From RPRI01 sp051233685 (GTDB lineage: Bacteria; Desulfobacterota; Desulfobacteria; Desulfobacterales; RPRI01), in assembly GCF_051233685.1 (NCBI RefSeq), contig NZ_JBAMMY010000195.1, positions 1-29,979 on the forward strand: a DNA stretch of 29,979 nt, written 5' to 3'. Of this stretch, positions 8,236 through 16,864 are shown piece by piece (the first letter of the stretch is position 1; the number at the start of each line of letters is the position of its first letter). The notes under the pieces were generated by a model, which saw only the letters and a program-made list of their open reading frames with translations, was not told the origin of the DNA and did not search any database. The position numbers and the translations under genes were made by a program.

Positions 8236-9280
8236 TATTATTGATATATTGAAATCGGATATTATTGAAGCATCAGTTCCCTGCCGTATTGATATGGGTG
8301 GAACATTAGATATAAGCACATTTTATTATCCGCTGATGTATCTTAATCCATGCACATTTAATATTGCTGTTAATCTAAGAACCAAAGTATATCTGCATCC
8401 ATTTGATAAAGGAAAGATAAAGGTCTCTTCGCGTGGTTTTAAAAGCGCAGTGTATCCTATCGAAAAAGCTCCGTTCAACCATTCTCTGGGGCTTATGTTT
8501 GCTGTTGCATCATTTTTCAGAGCAGACGGAATCCATATTGTTATTGATTCTTCATCCCCTCCGAGAAGCGCTTTGGGCGGGTCATCTGCCGCCGCTGTCG
8601 CACTGATAGCGGCATTTTCAAAGTTATTTGAAAAAACAGGCAAAAAAGCATTGTCCAAACAGCATATTGTTCTGCTTGCACATGCAATCGAACAAAGTGT
8701 TGCAGGTGTTCCTTGCGGATTACAGGATCAGCTTGCAGCAGCTTTCGGCGGAATTAACGCCTGGTACTGGAATGACGGAGCTGATGGGGCTCCTTTTAAA
8801 AAGAAGAGCATAATCAAAAAGAGTTTCTTTGCAGATTTTAAAAAGAATCTGCTTCTTGCATATTGCGGTATTCCGCATGAATCAAAAAACATCAACAGCA
8901 GATGGGTCAACCAATTCGTTTCCGGAAAACACCGAAATTTATGGGATGACATAGTAACATGCACAAATAAATTTGTTGATGCCTTATCAAATCACAAATT
9001 TGTTGACGCTGCTTCATTTATGAATAAAGAGACTGCCATCAGAAAAAAAATGACCCCGGATGTTTTGGATGATATCGGGCGAAAGCTTGCAAAATCTGCC
9101 CAAAATACTAACTGCGGAGCAAGGTTTACCGGGGCGGGAGGCGGTGGGTGCATATGGGCTATAGGAGAAGTTGCCGATATTGAAAAATTAAAACCCAAAT
9201 GGGAATCTGTGCTTTCGCAAAGAAAAGGAGCCAGCCTGCTTGATATCGAGCCGGATTCGGAAGGTCTGCTGATTAACTAA
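8228..9280 (+). CDS. GHMP-superfamily sugar kinase
   Basis: 350 aa. ATG at 8228 with AGGAGA 5-6 nt upstream, overlapping the end of recO. The GHMP ATP-binding loop is clear at ~110-122 (PPRSALGGSSAAA), and the C-terminal glycine motif is at ~300-308 (GAGGGG within ARFTGAGGGG). The N-terminal substrate motif (PCRIDMGGTLDIS) resembles the galactokinase, heptose-7-phosphate kinase and mevalonate kinase families. The overall look is closest to the heptose/galactose kinase branch, but the substrate cannot be set from sequence alone. It would transfer the ATP gamma-phosphate to a sugar hydroxyl in the cytoplasm. Its place between recO and glyQ gives no metabolic clue. Confidence 0.82.
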   Translation: MSNIIDILKSDIIEASVPCRIDMGGTLDISTFYYPLMYLNPCTFNIAVNLRTKVYLHPFDKGKIKVSSRGFKSAVYPIEKAPFNHSLGLMFAVASFFRADGIHIVIDSSSPPRSALGGSSAAAVALIAAFSKLFEKTGKKALSKQHIVLLAHAIEQSVAGVPCGLQDQLAAAFGGINAWYWNDGADGAPFKKKSIIKKSFFADFKKNLLLAYCGIPHESKNINSRWVNQFVSGKHRNLWDDIVTCTNKFVDALSNHKFVDAASFMNKETAIRKKMTPDVLDDIGRKLAKSAQNTNCGARFTGAGGGGCIWAIGEVADIEKLKPKWESVLSQRKGASLLDIEPDSEGLLIN

Positions 9281-9295
9281 TATGAGGTATTAAAT

Positions 9296-10168
9296 ATGAA
9301 TTTTCAAGATGTTATCCTGTCATTGCAAAAATACTGGTCACGCAAGGGCTGTGTCCTTATACAATCATATGATACGGAGGTCGGTGCCGGTACATTTCAT
9401 CCTGCTACTTTAATGAAGGCATTGGGGCCTGAGCCCTGGAATGCTGCTTATGTACAGCCATCAAGACGCCCGACTGACGGACGATACGGGGAAAATCCCA
9501 ACAGGCTTCAACATTACTACCAGTACCAGGTAATACTTAAGCCATCACCTGCAGATGTACAACAGCAGTATCTTATGAGTCTGAAATCTCTTGGGATAAA
9601 CCCTCTCGATCATGATATAAGATTTGTTGAAGACGACTGGGAATCTCCTACTCTTGGGGCTTCAGGTCTTGGATGGGAAGTATGGCTTGACGGAATGGAA
9701 ATAACACAGTTTACATATTTTCAGATAGCAGGAAGCATTGATCTTCATCCGGTTTCAGTTGAGATCACATATGGTCTTGAGCGCATTGCAATGTATCTGC
9801 AAGGTGTTGATAATGTCTACAATCTTAAATGGAATGATTCTATTGCTTACGGAGATATTTATCATCACCAGGAGGTGGAACAGTCGACTTATAATTTCGA
9901 AAAAGCCGATATCAGTTTTCTGCATAATCTTTTTGCACAGTACGAAGCGGAATCTTTAAGAATAATTAAAGAATCTCTTGTTCTTCCTGCCTATGAATAC
10001 TGTCTGAAATGTTCGCATACATTTAACCTTCTTGATGCACGCGGTGCAATCAGTGTTACCGAAAGAACAGGCTATATATCAAGGATCAGAAACCTTGCAA
10101 GAGCGTGTGCGGAAGAGTATTTAAATCAAAGAAAAGCCATGGGGTTTCCTCTGTTTCAAAAGAGGTAA
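9296..10168 (+). CDS. glyQ: Glycyl-tRNA synthetase alpha subunit
   Basis: 290 aa, usual length. This is the catalytic subunit of the alpha2-beta2 bacterial GlyRS, a class II enzyme that activates glycine and charges tRNA-Gly. Family hallmarks are QDVILSLQKYWSRKGC at the start, RRPTDGRYGENPNR at ~57-70 (motif 2 region), and WYVWLDG-like GWEVWLDGMEITQFTYFQ. GAGG lies 8 nt before the ATG. glyS follows after a 69-bp gap, as expected for the pair. Confidence 0.97.
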   Translation: MNFQDVILSLQKYWSRKGCVLIQSYDTEVGAGTFHPATLMKALGPEPWNAAYVQPSRRPTDGRYGENPNRLQHYYQYQVILKPSPADVQQQYLMSLKSLGINPLDHDIRFVEDDWESPTLGASGLGWEVWLDGMEITQFTYFQIAGSIDLHPVSVEITYGLERIAMYLQGVDNVYNLKWNDSIAYGDIYHHQEVEQSTYNFEKADISFLHNLFAQYEAESLRIIKESLVLPAYEYCLKCSHTFNLLDARGAISVTERTGYISRIRNLARACAEEYLNQRKAMGFPLFQKR

Positions 10169-10237
10169 CCGTTATAATATTTTGCAGACTCTTAATGGGT
10201 CTTGTAATATTTATAGTTTTTGAAAACCGAGGTAAAA

Positions 10238-12319
10238 ATGGAAACTCTGTTACTTGAGATTGGAATGGAAGAAATTCCTGCAGGCTATATCGAACCGGCA
10301 TTGAAAGCGCTTTCTGCTATTCTTATGCAAAGACTTACTGATGAAAGAATAAAGCACGGAAATTATAAAACATTCGGGACACCAAGAAGGCTTTGCATTT
10401 GTATTTACGATGTTTCAGCAAAACAGGATTCTCTGACTACTGAAATTATCGGCCCACCGGAAAAGATTGGATTTGACGGCAACGGCCAGCTTACAATAGC
10501 CGGGAAAAAATTTGCGGAAAAAGCCTGTATCAGTCCGGAATCTATTAATGTAAAGCAAACTGAAAAAGGTTCTTATCTTTGTGCACTCAAAACAGAATCA
10601 GGGATAGAAAGCAAAACCGTATTAAAAAGAATACTTCCTCAGATTATTTTACAGATTCCTTTCCCGAAAGTTATGAAATGGGCAGATCTTGATATAAAAT
10701 TTGCAAGACCTATCCAGTCTGTCGCTGCTCTTTTAGGCAGGCAGCTTATCTCCTTTGAGCTTGGTAATATCAAAAGCTCAGGAAACACTTTCGGCCATCG
10801 TTTTTTATGCCCCGGTAAAATAAAAATATCACATCCTGATGAGTACATCGAAAAATTAAAAAAAGCCTTTGTACTTGCAGATATTGATGAAAGAAAAAAC
10901 AGTATTAAAGAGCATATCGCCCAAATTGCGGCAAAGCTTGATGGTAATGTTTTAAAAGATGATGAACTTGTCGATGTCGTAACCAATCTTGTAGAATATC
11001 CTGTTCCTGTTGCCGGGAGTTTTGACAGATCCTATCTTGAAGTACCGGATGAAGTTCTTATAAATTCAATGCGTGAGCATCAGAAATATTTTGCAATAAT
11101 TGATGCAAACAAAAGGCTTCTGCCGAATTTTATTGCCGTCAGCAATACACAAGCCAAAAATATGCAGGTTGTTGTAAAAGGACATGAAAGGGTTTTAAAA
11201 GCCCGCCTTGAAGATGCCAGGTTTTTTTATAAAAACGATATACATATTTCTCCTGACGATTGGGTGGAAAAATTAAAAGGAGTACTTTTTCAGGCAAAAC
11301 TCGGCACTATGTATGAGAAAACTCAACGTTTAGAAAAATTATCCCAATATCTTGCCGATGAAATAACAGATGATGCTCAAATTAAAAAGCAGGCTTTAAG
11401 GGCGGCAAGATTGTGCAAAGCTGATCTGGTCAGCCAGGTAGTTGGAGAATTTCCGAAACTTCAGGGAATCATGGGAAGAATATATGCTGCAAATGCCGGA
11501 GAAGATAAAAATGTTTCTATTGCTGTTGAAGAACATTACAGGCCCGCTTATTCCGGCGGAGAGCTTCCTGAAACAACAATTGGTTCAATGGTTGCGATAG
11601 CAGATAAAATTGATTCCATTTGCGGCTGCTTTTCTGCAGGACTTATACCAACCGGAGCTTCGGACCCTTATGCATTAAGAAGGCAGGGAATCGGTATAAT
11701 TCAGATAATGCTTGCTAAAGGATTTTCTTTTTCATTGAGGAGCCTGATTGAAAAAAGCCTTTCACTGTTTGAAATAAAAGATGCTATAGAAATAACCGGC
11801 AGAGCAGATAATGTTTATGGTTTTCTGCAAAGCCGGATATCACATCTGCTTACCGAAGAGGGCTATGCAAAAAATGTGGTCTCGGCAATTGTAAGTATTT
11901 CAGTAAGCCATGTGCCGGATGTCTGGAAACGTACAATTGCACTTGAAAAACTTAAAGCTGTCTCCGACTTTGAACAGCTTGCAACTACATTTAAACGGGT
12001 AGTCAATATTATCAAAAAATCAGCTCCTGAAAATGCCGGTTGCGAAACTAATATAAATGAAGGACTGTTTGAGAAAGAATGCGAGTCGGCTTTGTTTTCG
12101 GCATATAAAGATATTAAAATAAGAGTTTCTGAAAATCTTTTACAAGGAGCCTATGAACAGTCCCTTCTTGATATTGCATCTCTTAGGACTCCTGTTGATG
12201 CTTTCTTCGACGGGGTTTTAGTAATGGCGGAAGATGAAAATATCCGTAATAACCGGATAGCCCTGCTTAGAGCTATTTCCGACCTTTTTGCGTTATTTGC
12301 AGACTTTTCAAAACTTTGA
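10238..12319 (+). CDS. glyS: Glycyl-tRNA synthetase beta subunit
   Basis: 693 aa from ATG 10238 (GAGG 5 nt upstream). A longer in-frame TTG start at 10220 lies on the wrong side of that site. The protein opens with LLLEIGMEEIPAGY, the family signature, then carries the B3/B4-like and HD-type modules (REHQKYFAI at ~283-291, ADKIDSICGCFSAGLIPTGASDPYALRRQ at ~460-490) and a C-terminal DALR anticodon-binding region. It works with GlyQ to bind and charge tRNA-Gly. It is followed by a T-rich stretch without a clean stem, so read-through into the next small gene is possible. Confidence 0.96.
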   Translation: METLLLEIGMEEIPAGYIEPALKALSAILMQRLTDERIKHGNYKTFGTPRRLCICIYDVSAKQDSLTTEIIGPPEKIGFDGNGQLTIAGKKFAEKACISPESINVKQTEKGSYLCALKTESGIESKTVLKRILPQIILQIPFPKVMKWADLDIKFARPIQSVAALLGRQLISFELGNIKSSGNTFGHRFLCPGKIKISHPDEYIEKLKKAFVLADIDERKNSIKEHIAQIAAKLDGNVLKDDELVDVVTNLVEYPVPVAGSFDRSYLEVPDEVLINSMREHQKYFAIIDANKRLLPNFIAVSNTQAKNMQVVVKGHERVLKARLEDARFFYKNDIHISPDDWVEKLKGVLFQAKLGTMYEKTQRLEKLSQYLADEITDDAQIKKQALRAARLCKADLVSQVVGEFPKLQGIMGRIYAANAGEDKNVSIAVEEHYRPAYSGGELPETTIGSMVAIADKIDSICGCFSAGLIPTGASDPYALRRQGIGIIQIMLAKGFSFSLRSLIEKSLSLFEIKDAIEITGRADNVYGFLQSRISHLLTEEGYAKNVVSAIVSISVSHVPDVWKRTIALEKLKAVSDFEQLATTFKRVVNIIKKSAPENAGCETNINEGLFEKECESALFSAYKDIKIRVSENLLQGAYEQSLLDIASLRTPVDAFFDGVLVMAEDENIRNNRIALLRAISDLFALFADFSKL

Positions 12320-12381
12320 GAAGTCCGGTTTTTTTAGTTTTTTTACGAAGATCAAACAATATAAAATAATTGGAGGATAAT

Positions 12382-12633
12382 ATGCCTTTTGATCCTGATA
12401 TGGATAAAATGTTAAAACAGTGGAGATGCGAGGAAACCGGTCTTGTAATTTCTATAAATCGTTATGGCGAAGGCGAAGCAAAGCTTCAGATAGGCCCTAG
12501 AGTATTTATAAAAAAAGATGGAAATGAAAGCCAGCGTAAGGCCGGCCGGCTTACAATAGAAGATCTTATGTGGTTTTATGAAATAATTGATGAAGTAAAA
12601 GATGAACTATCAAAGCTTGCCGTTCCCAAGTGA
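12382..12633 (+). CDS. Small conserved protein of unknown function, possibly PC4/YdbC-like
   Basis: 83 aa; ATG at 12382 with a strong GGAGG 5 nt upstream. It is soluble, charged and compact. Predicted strands (LVISINRY, AKLQIGPRVFIKK) are followed by RKAGRLTIEDLMWFYEIIDEVKDEL, a typical strand-to-amphipathic-helix end. The order of a basic beta sheet, a Gly-rich turn and a terminal helix recalls PC4/YdbC-type single-strand DNA binding proteins, but no decisive motif is present. It sits between glyS and ligA on the same strand; the gap to ligA is 43 bp. I regard it as a real gene because of its ribosome site and coding character. Confidence 0.7.
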   Translation: MPFDPDMDKMLKQWRCEETGLVISINRYGEGEAKLQIGPRVFIKKDGNESQRKAGRLTIEDLMWFYEIIDEVKDELSKLAVPK

Positions 12634-12676
12634 TCAGTTTGATTTGCTATGTAACCTCTGAGGTTTTGATAAGAAT

Positions 12677-14701
12677 ATGTCAGACATTATAGATCCTGAT
12701 ATTGCTAAAAAAGTTGAGAACCTGAAATCAGAGCTTCAAAAACATAATTATCATTATTATGTTATGGATGATCCTCAAATTTCCGATACACAATATGATA
12801 AAATGATGCAGGAGTTGATTGAACTTGAAGCAAAATATCCTATGCTTTCAACTCCTGATTCTCCATCCATGAAAGTAGGTGCAGAACCTGTTAAAAAATT
12901 TGAGCAGATAAGACATTCTGTTAAAATGCTAAGTCTTGATAATGCTTTCTCTGATTCTGATATTTTAAATTTTGACAGGCGTGTAAAAGAAGGCCTAATG
13001 GCGGATGAACAAATTCTTTATACGGCAGAACCAAAAATGGATGGGGTTGCCGTGGAGCTTGTATATAAAGATGGAAGGCTTGTATCTGCTTCAACAAGGG
13101 GGGATGGTGAAACCGGCGAAGATATAACTTCAAATGTTAAAACGATACGCTCTGTCCCTTTGTTGCTTCAACAGAATAAAAAAGAGCATATAATTCCTGC
13201 CCGTCTTGAAGCAAGAGGAGAAGTTATTATAAGTAAAGAAGGGTTTAAACGTCTTAATGAAGATATGTTGTCTCAGGGTCTGGCTTTGTTTGCCAATCCC
13301 AGAAATGCTGCGGCTGGATCTTTAAGACAGCTTGATTCGAAAGTAACCGCGAAACGTCCTCTTGAAATTTATTTTTATGGTGTTGGTGAAGTGGAAGGCA
13401 TAAGCTGCAAGTCACACTGGGATTGGCTTTATGCTTTAAAAGAACTTGGGTTAAGAATTAATCCGTATATAAAGCCTAAAATAAATATTAACGCTGTTTG
13501 TAAATATTACAAAGAACTTGAACAGATGCGAAGCGGGCTGCCATACGATATTGATGGTATGGTAGTAAAAGTAGATTCAGTGCAATACCAGGAGCAGCTT
13601 GGAACTAAAGCAAGAAGCCCCAGATGGGCTGTGGCATATAAATTTAAAGCCATACAGGAAACAACCAAAGTACTGGATATCCTTGTGCAGGTTGGACGCA
13701 CCGGCGCAGTTACTCCTGTTGCCTGCCTTGAAACTGTCAATATAGGGGGAGTAAATGTAAGCCGGGCAACGCTGCATAATGAAGATGAAATAAGAAATAA
13801 AGACATTAGAATAGGAGATACCGTACTTGTCCAGCGCGCAGGAGATGTTATACCCGAAATTGTAAAGGTTATTGACAGTGCAAGAAACGGAAGCGAAATA
13901 ATTTTTTGTATGCCGCAAAACTGCCCTTCATGTAATTCGCAGCTTATTCGTGACGAAAAAGAGTCTTTAATAAGATGTGTAAACAATAGCTGCCCAGCAA
14001 AAACAAAGGCACAGATAGAACATTTTGTTTCTAAAAGAGCTTTTGATATAGATGGTTTAGGAGAAAAGCTGATTAATCAGCTTTTTGATAAAAAATATTT
14101 ATCTTCCTATGCTGATATTTTTTATCTGGATAAAATAAAAATGGAAGGTTTGGAGCGTATGGGTTTAAAATCTGCCGGAAATCTTTTTGAAGCAATTGAA
14201 AAAAGTAAAAATATAAATTTTGCCCGTTTTATATATGCGCTTGGAATTCGTCATGTGGGAGAGCATATTGCAGAGATTTTGGCATCAAAATATGAAAAAT
14301 ATGAAAAGTTTTGCAGTGCCACGTATGATGATTTAAAAAACATAAAAGGTGTGGGCCCTATTGTGGCTCAAAGCATTATTGACTTTCTTGGACGTGAGGA
14401 TAATCTTAATAATATAGAACGTATGCTAAATAGCGGCGTAATAATTCGGTATGGAGAGAACAGAAAAAGCACAACTCTTGATGGAAAAATATTTGTTCTG
14501 ACCGGCACTCTTGAAAGCATGACAAGAAATGAAGCAATAATCAAAATTAAATCATTTGGCGGAAAAATAAGTGAGTCCGTAAGCAAAAAAACTGATTACC
14601 TTGTTGCAGGCAAATCTCCCGGTTCAAAAATTGAAAAAGCAAAAGCGGCCGGTGTTGAAATAATTGATGAGAACAAACTTAAGATTATGTTTGAAAGCTG
14701 A
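12677..14701 (+). CDS. ligA: NAD-dependent DNA ligase LigA
   Basis: 674 aa, normal length. It seals nicks using NAD+ as AMP donor in replication and repair. Domain Ia with the HNYHYYVMDDP NMN site is at ~23-33, and the adenylation motif KMDG has its active-site Lys at 120. The OB fold is around 320-400, and the four-Cys zinc finger (CPSC... CVNNSC) starts near 418. The helix-hairpin-helix domain follows (~470-580), and a BRCT domain ends the protein (~590-674, GKIFVLTGTLESMTR). The ATG at 12677 has only a distant GAGG (15 nt away), inside the short palindrome AACCTCTGAGGTT (12653-12665). Confidence 0.97.
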   Translation: MSDIIDPDIAKKVENLKSELQKHNYHYYVMDDPQISDTQYDKMMQELIELEAKYPMLSTPDSPSMKVGAEPVKKFEQIRHSVKMLSLDNAFSDSDILNFDRRVKEGLMADEQILYTAEPKMDGVAVELVYKDGRLVSASTRGDGETGEDITSNVKTIRSVPLLLQQNKKEHIIPARLEARGEVIISKEGFKRLNEDMLSQGLALFANPRNAAAGSLRQLDSKVTAKRPLEIYFYGVGEVEGISCKSHWDWLYALKELGLRINPYIKPKININAVCKYYKELEQMRSGLPYDIDGMVVKVDSVQYQEQLGTKARSPRWAVAYKFKAIQETTKVLDILVQVGRTGAVTPVACLETVNIGGVNVSRATLHNEDEIRNKDIRIGDTVLVQRAGDVIPEIVKVIDSARNGSEIIFCMPQNCPSCNSQLIRDEKESLIRCVNNSCPAKTKAQIEHFVSKRAFDIDGLGEKLINQLFDKKYLSSYADIFYLDKIKMEGLERMGLKSAGNLFEAIEKSKNINFARFIYALGIRHVGEHIAEILASKYEKYEKFCSATYDDLKNIKGVGPIVAQSIIDFLGREDNLNNIERMLNSGVIIRYGENRKSTTLDGKIFVLTGTLESMTRNEAIIKIKSFGGKISESVSKKTDYLVAGKSPGSKIEKAKAAGVEIIDENKLKIMFES

Positions 14702-14900
14702 TATAAAGACTTTAGCAATTGTTATAAATCTGTTCCGTCCCAAATTTACTCTCACAAAACCGTTTATCGTATCCGCCTGTACAAACTATATTAAATATTC
14801 GGGAACGTCATAGAAGCCATTTAACTAATGTTCTGCGATCAGAATACTTACCCATACCCAATTACAAAAAAGTAATCGGCTCTGTATGTAGGATATAAAT

Positions 14901-15182
14901 ATGAAAGATAAGACAAGGGTTCATGTCATAATTTCCGGAAAAGTTCAGGGTGTTTTTTTCAGGATGGAAACAAAGCGGGTTGCAGATAGTTCCAATGTTT
15001 CCGGCTGGGTAAAAAACAACAGTGACGGTACTGTTGAGGCTGTTTTTGAAGGAGCGCAGGACGCAGTTGACTCTGTAGTGAAATGGTGCCGGAAGGGCCC
15101 TTCTCATTCCAAGGTCAGTCATGTAGATAAAGCCGAAGAAGATTATAAAGACAAATTTAAAGGGTTTGATATAATTTACTGA
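14901..15182 (+). CDS. acyP: Acylphosphatase
   Basis: 93 aa. It hydrolyses carboxyl-phosphate bonds such as acetyl phosphate. The active-site Arg is in VQGVFFR (R21) and the catalytic Asn in GWVKNNSDGTVE (N39/N40), the two family hallmarks. AGGAT lies ~8 nt before the ATG. The 199 bp between ligA and this gene hold nothing I can identify. It converges on the HU gene, with an inverted repeat in between. Confidence 0.93.
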   Translation: MKDKTRVHVIISGKVQGVFFRMETKRVADSSNVSGWVKNNSDGTVEAVFEGAQDAVDSVVKWCRKGPSHSKVSHVDKAEEDYKDKFKGFDIIY

Positions 15183-15187
15183 TAAGA

Positions 15188-15233
15188 AAGCGGCCTGTTT
15201 TAATAATTTGCAATTACCAATAACAGGCCGCTT
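15188..15233. terminator. Inverted repeat between convergent acyP and HU genes
   Basis: AAGCGGCCTGTT (15188-15199) pairs with AACAGGCCGCTT (15222-15233), a perfect 12-bp GC-containing stem with a 22-nt loop. It lies between two convergent stop codons, so it can serve both strands. It has no clear following T-run on either strand, so intrinsic termination efficiency is uncertain. Confidence 0.6.
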
Positions 15234-15244
15234 CAAAGCGGAGT

Positions 15245-15511
15245 TTATTCTCTGAGCTTTTTACCGGGCCGGAACTTAACAACCGTGCAAGCTTTGATTT
15301 TGATTGGTTCACCTGTTTGAGGATTGCGGCCTTTTCGGGCTTTCCTGCGGACTTTTGTAAATGTGCCAAAACCAACTAGAGTAACTTTGCCGTCTTTTTT
15401 CTTAAGAGTTTTTGCAATACTGTCCATGATTGAGTTGAGCGTAGCTGCTGCCGCTGTTTTGGAAATTCCGGCATCTTCTGCTGCCTTGTCTACTAATTCT
15501 GCTTTTGTCAT
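15245..15511 (-). CDS. HU/IHF-family nucleoid protein
   Basis: 88 aa. Standard length for HU. The start MTKAELVDKAAEDAGISKTAA and the beta-arm region GFGTFTKVRRKARKGRNPQTG with conserved RNP near residue 60 are diagnostic. It binds and bends DNA nonspecifically as a dimer. The basic arm and a KFRPGKKL end fit HU rather than IHF. The ribosome site is a GGGGGG run ~10 nt before the ATG. It is monocistronic, with its own candidate promoter at 15567-15595. Confidence 0.95.
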   Translation of the reverse strand: MTKAELVDKAAEDAGISKTAAAATLNSIMDSIAKTLKKKDGKVTLVGFGTFTKVRRKARKGRNPQTGEPIKIKACTVVKFRPGKKLRE

Positions 15512-15566
15512 AGTACGTTACCCCCCTTTTTATGATTGGTTATTATGAAAATCCTTGCCCTTCTAG

Positions 15567-15595
15567 CAAATACAGCAGCCAATATTTGATGTCAA
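15567..15595 (-). promoter_or_regulatory. Candidate sigma-70 promoter for the HU gene
   Basis: On the minus strand TTGACA (15595-15590) is followed by a 17-bp spacer and TATTTG (15572-15567). The -35 is perfect and the -10 is weak (3 of 6). A start near 15560 would give a ~50-nt leader. No other stronger pair was seen in the gap to ftsY. Confidence 0.45.
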
Positions 15596-15721
15596 GTAAA
15601 AACAACATGCTGCGACTGTTTTTTATATAGAATGTTCTTAAACTGTGTTTGGCCAGCGTTTATATGACTCATAAAGCCCTGACATCAACTCCCTCAATGG
15701 GGGGCTGAACAGCCTATATTA

Positions 15722-16849
15722 TTAAAACAGGGCATTAACAAAATTCTGGGGATCAAATTCCTGCAAGTCATCTATATTTTCACCTATTCCGATATATTGA
15801 ATAGGTAATTTAAAGGAATTGCAAACACTTATTACAATCCCTCCTTTGGCTGTACCATCAAGCTTTGTAAGTGCTATGCCTGTTACACCAATTGCATCAT
15901 TAAAAAGTTTGGCCTGGGATAAAGCATTCTGACCGGTTGTTGCATCAAGCACAAGAAGTATTTCATGCGGAGCGTCCGGCATTCTTTTTGAAACCGAACG
16001 TTTTATTTTTTTCAGCTCTTCCATAAGATTTATTTTTGTATGCAGCCTTCCTGCCGTGTCTATGATAACAACATCGATATTTCTTGCCAAAGCAGCTTCA
16101 ACACCATCATATGCTACTGCAGCAGGATCGGCGTTATGCATTTGCTTTACAATCTCAGAGCCTGCCCTTTGTGCCCAGATTGTGAGCTGTTCAACAGCCG
16201 CTGCACGAAAGGTGTCTGCCGCTACAATAAGCACCTTTTTGTTTTTAGCCGCATACTTTGCCGCAAGTTTTCCAATAGTTGTAGTTTTTCCGACCCCGTT
16301 TACCCCTATTACCAGAATTACGTGCGGTTTAGCTGTAATTGTTTTTGGCTCTGATACTTTGTCACTTAATAATGCGAGAATTTCCTGTTTAATAATTTCA
16401 TTCAGCTGATCGGGCGAAGAAATGGAAGAAGTTTTTTTTGAAATACTTTTTATAAGATCGCTTGCCGTCTGAACTCCGATATCAGATGTGATGAGAAGCT
16501 CTTCAAGCTCTTCAAGCATATCATCATCTATGACTTTTTTACCTGAAAATATATTGGTAAGTCCGTCGGAAATTTTATTGCGGGCTTTAGAAAGGCGGTC
16601 TTTAAGACGTTTAAAATACCCCCCTCTTTCAGGTTCCGGTGAAACGGCAGTTTCCGCCTTCGGCAAAACTGCTGTTTTCTTCTCTGTTGTCTCCTCTGTT
16701 GTCTCCTCTGTTACCTGCTCTGATAGTTGCCCTGCTTTCTTTTCTGTTTCTTTCTCTGCTAACTTCTCTTCTTCCCTTTCCGCTTCCTTCTCTCTTGCCT
16801 TCTCCGGTATAATTTTTTCTTTTATTTTACTGAACCAGCCCAATTTCAT
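15722..16849 (-). CDS. ftsY: Signal recognition particle receptor FtsY
   Basis: 375 aa. FtsY is the SRP receptor GTPase that delivers ribosome-nascent chain complexes to SecYEG. The N-terminal ~75 residues are an acidic/basic low-complexity A domain with EETTEETTEKKT repeats. The N domain follows (~80-165), then the G domain with P-loop GVNGVGKTTT (~182), DTAGR (~262) and TKLDG (~326). AGGAGAT sits just before the ATG. It lies 15 nt downstream of smc and is surely co-transcribed with it. Confidence 0.96.
   Translation of the reverse strand: MKLGWFSKIKEKIIPEKAREKEAEREEEKLAEKETEKKAGQLSEQVTEETTEETTEKKTAVLPKAETAVSPEPERGGYFKRLKDRLSKARNKISDGLTNIFSGKKVIDDDMLEELEELLITSDIGVQTASDLIKSISKKTSSISSPDQLNEIIKQEILALLSDKVSEPKTITAKPHVILVIGVNGVGKTTTIGKLAAKYAAKNKKVLIVAADTFRAAAVEQLTIWAQRAGSEIVKQMHNADPAAVAYDGVEAALARNIDVVIIDTAGRLHTKINLMEELKKIKRSVSKRMPDAPHEILLVLDATTGQNALSQAKLFNDAIGVTGIALTKLDGTAKGGIVISVCNSFKLPIQYIGIGENIDDLQEFDPQNFVNALF
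16681..16720. repeat. 12-bp tandem repeat inside ftsY
   Basis: The unit TCTGTTGTCTCC is repeated in the ftsY acidic linker, giving in-frame EETT repeats. A multiple of three keeps the frame, so length variation between strains would be tolerated. Confidence 0.6.
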
Positions 16850-16864
16850 ATCTCCTGAGGAGTT

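Noticed and set aside
12653..12665. Palindrome AACCTCTGAGGTT before ligA as an operator
   Set aside because: Only 6-bp arms, no second copy and no promoter nearby; likely chance.
13507..13986. Minus-strand frames inside ligA
   Set aside because: Low-complexity Ser/Thr-rich shadows of ligA in the other strand.
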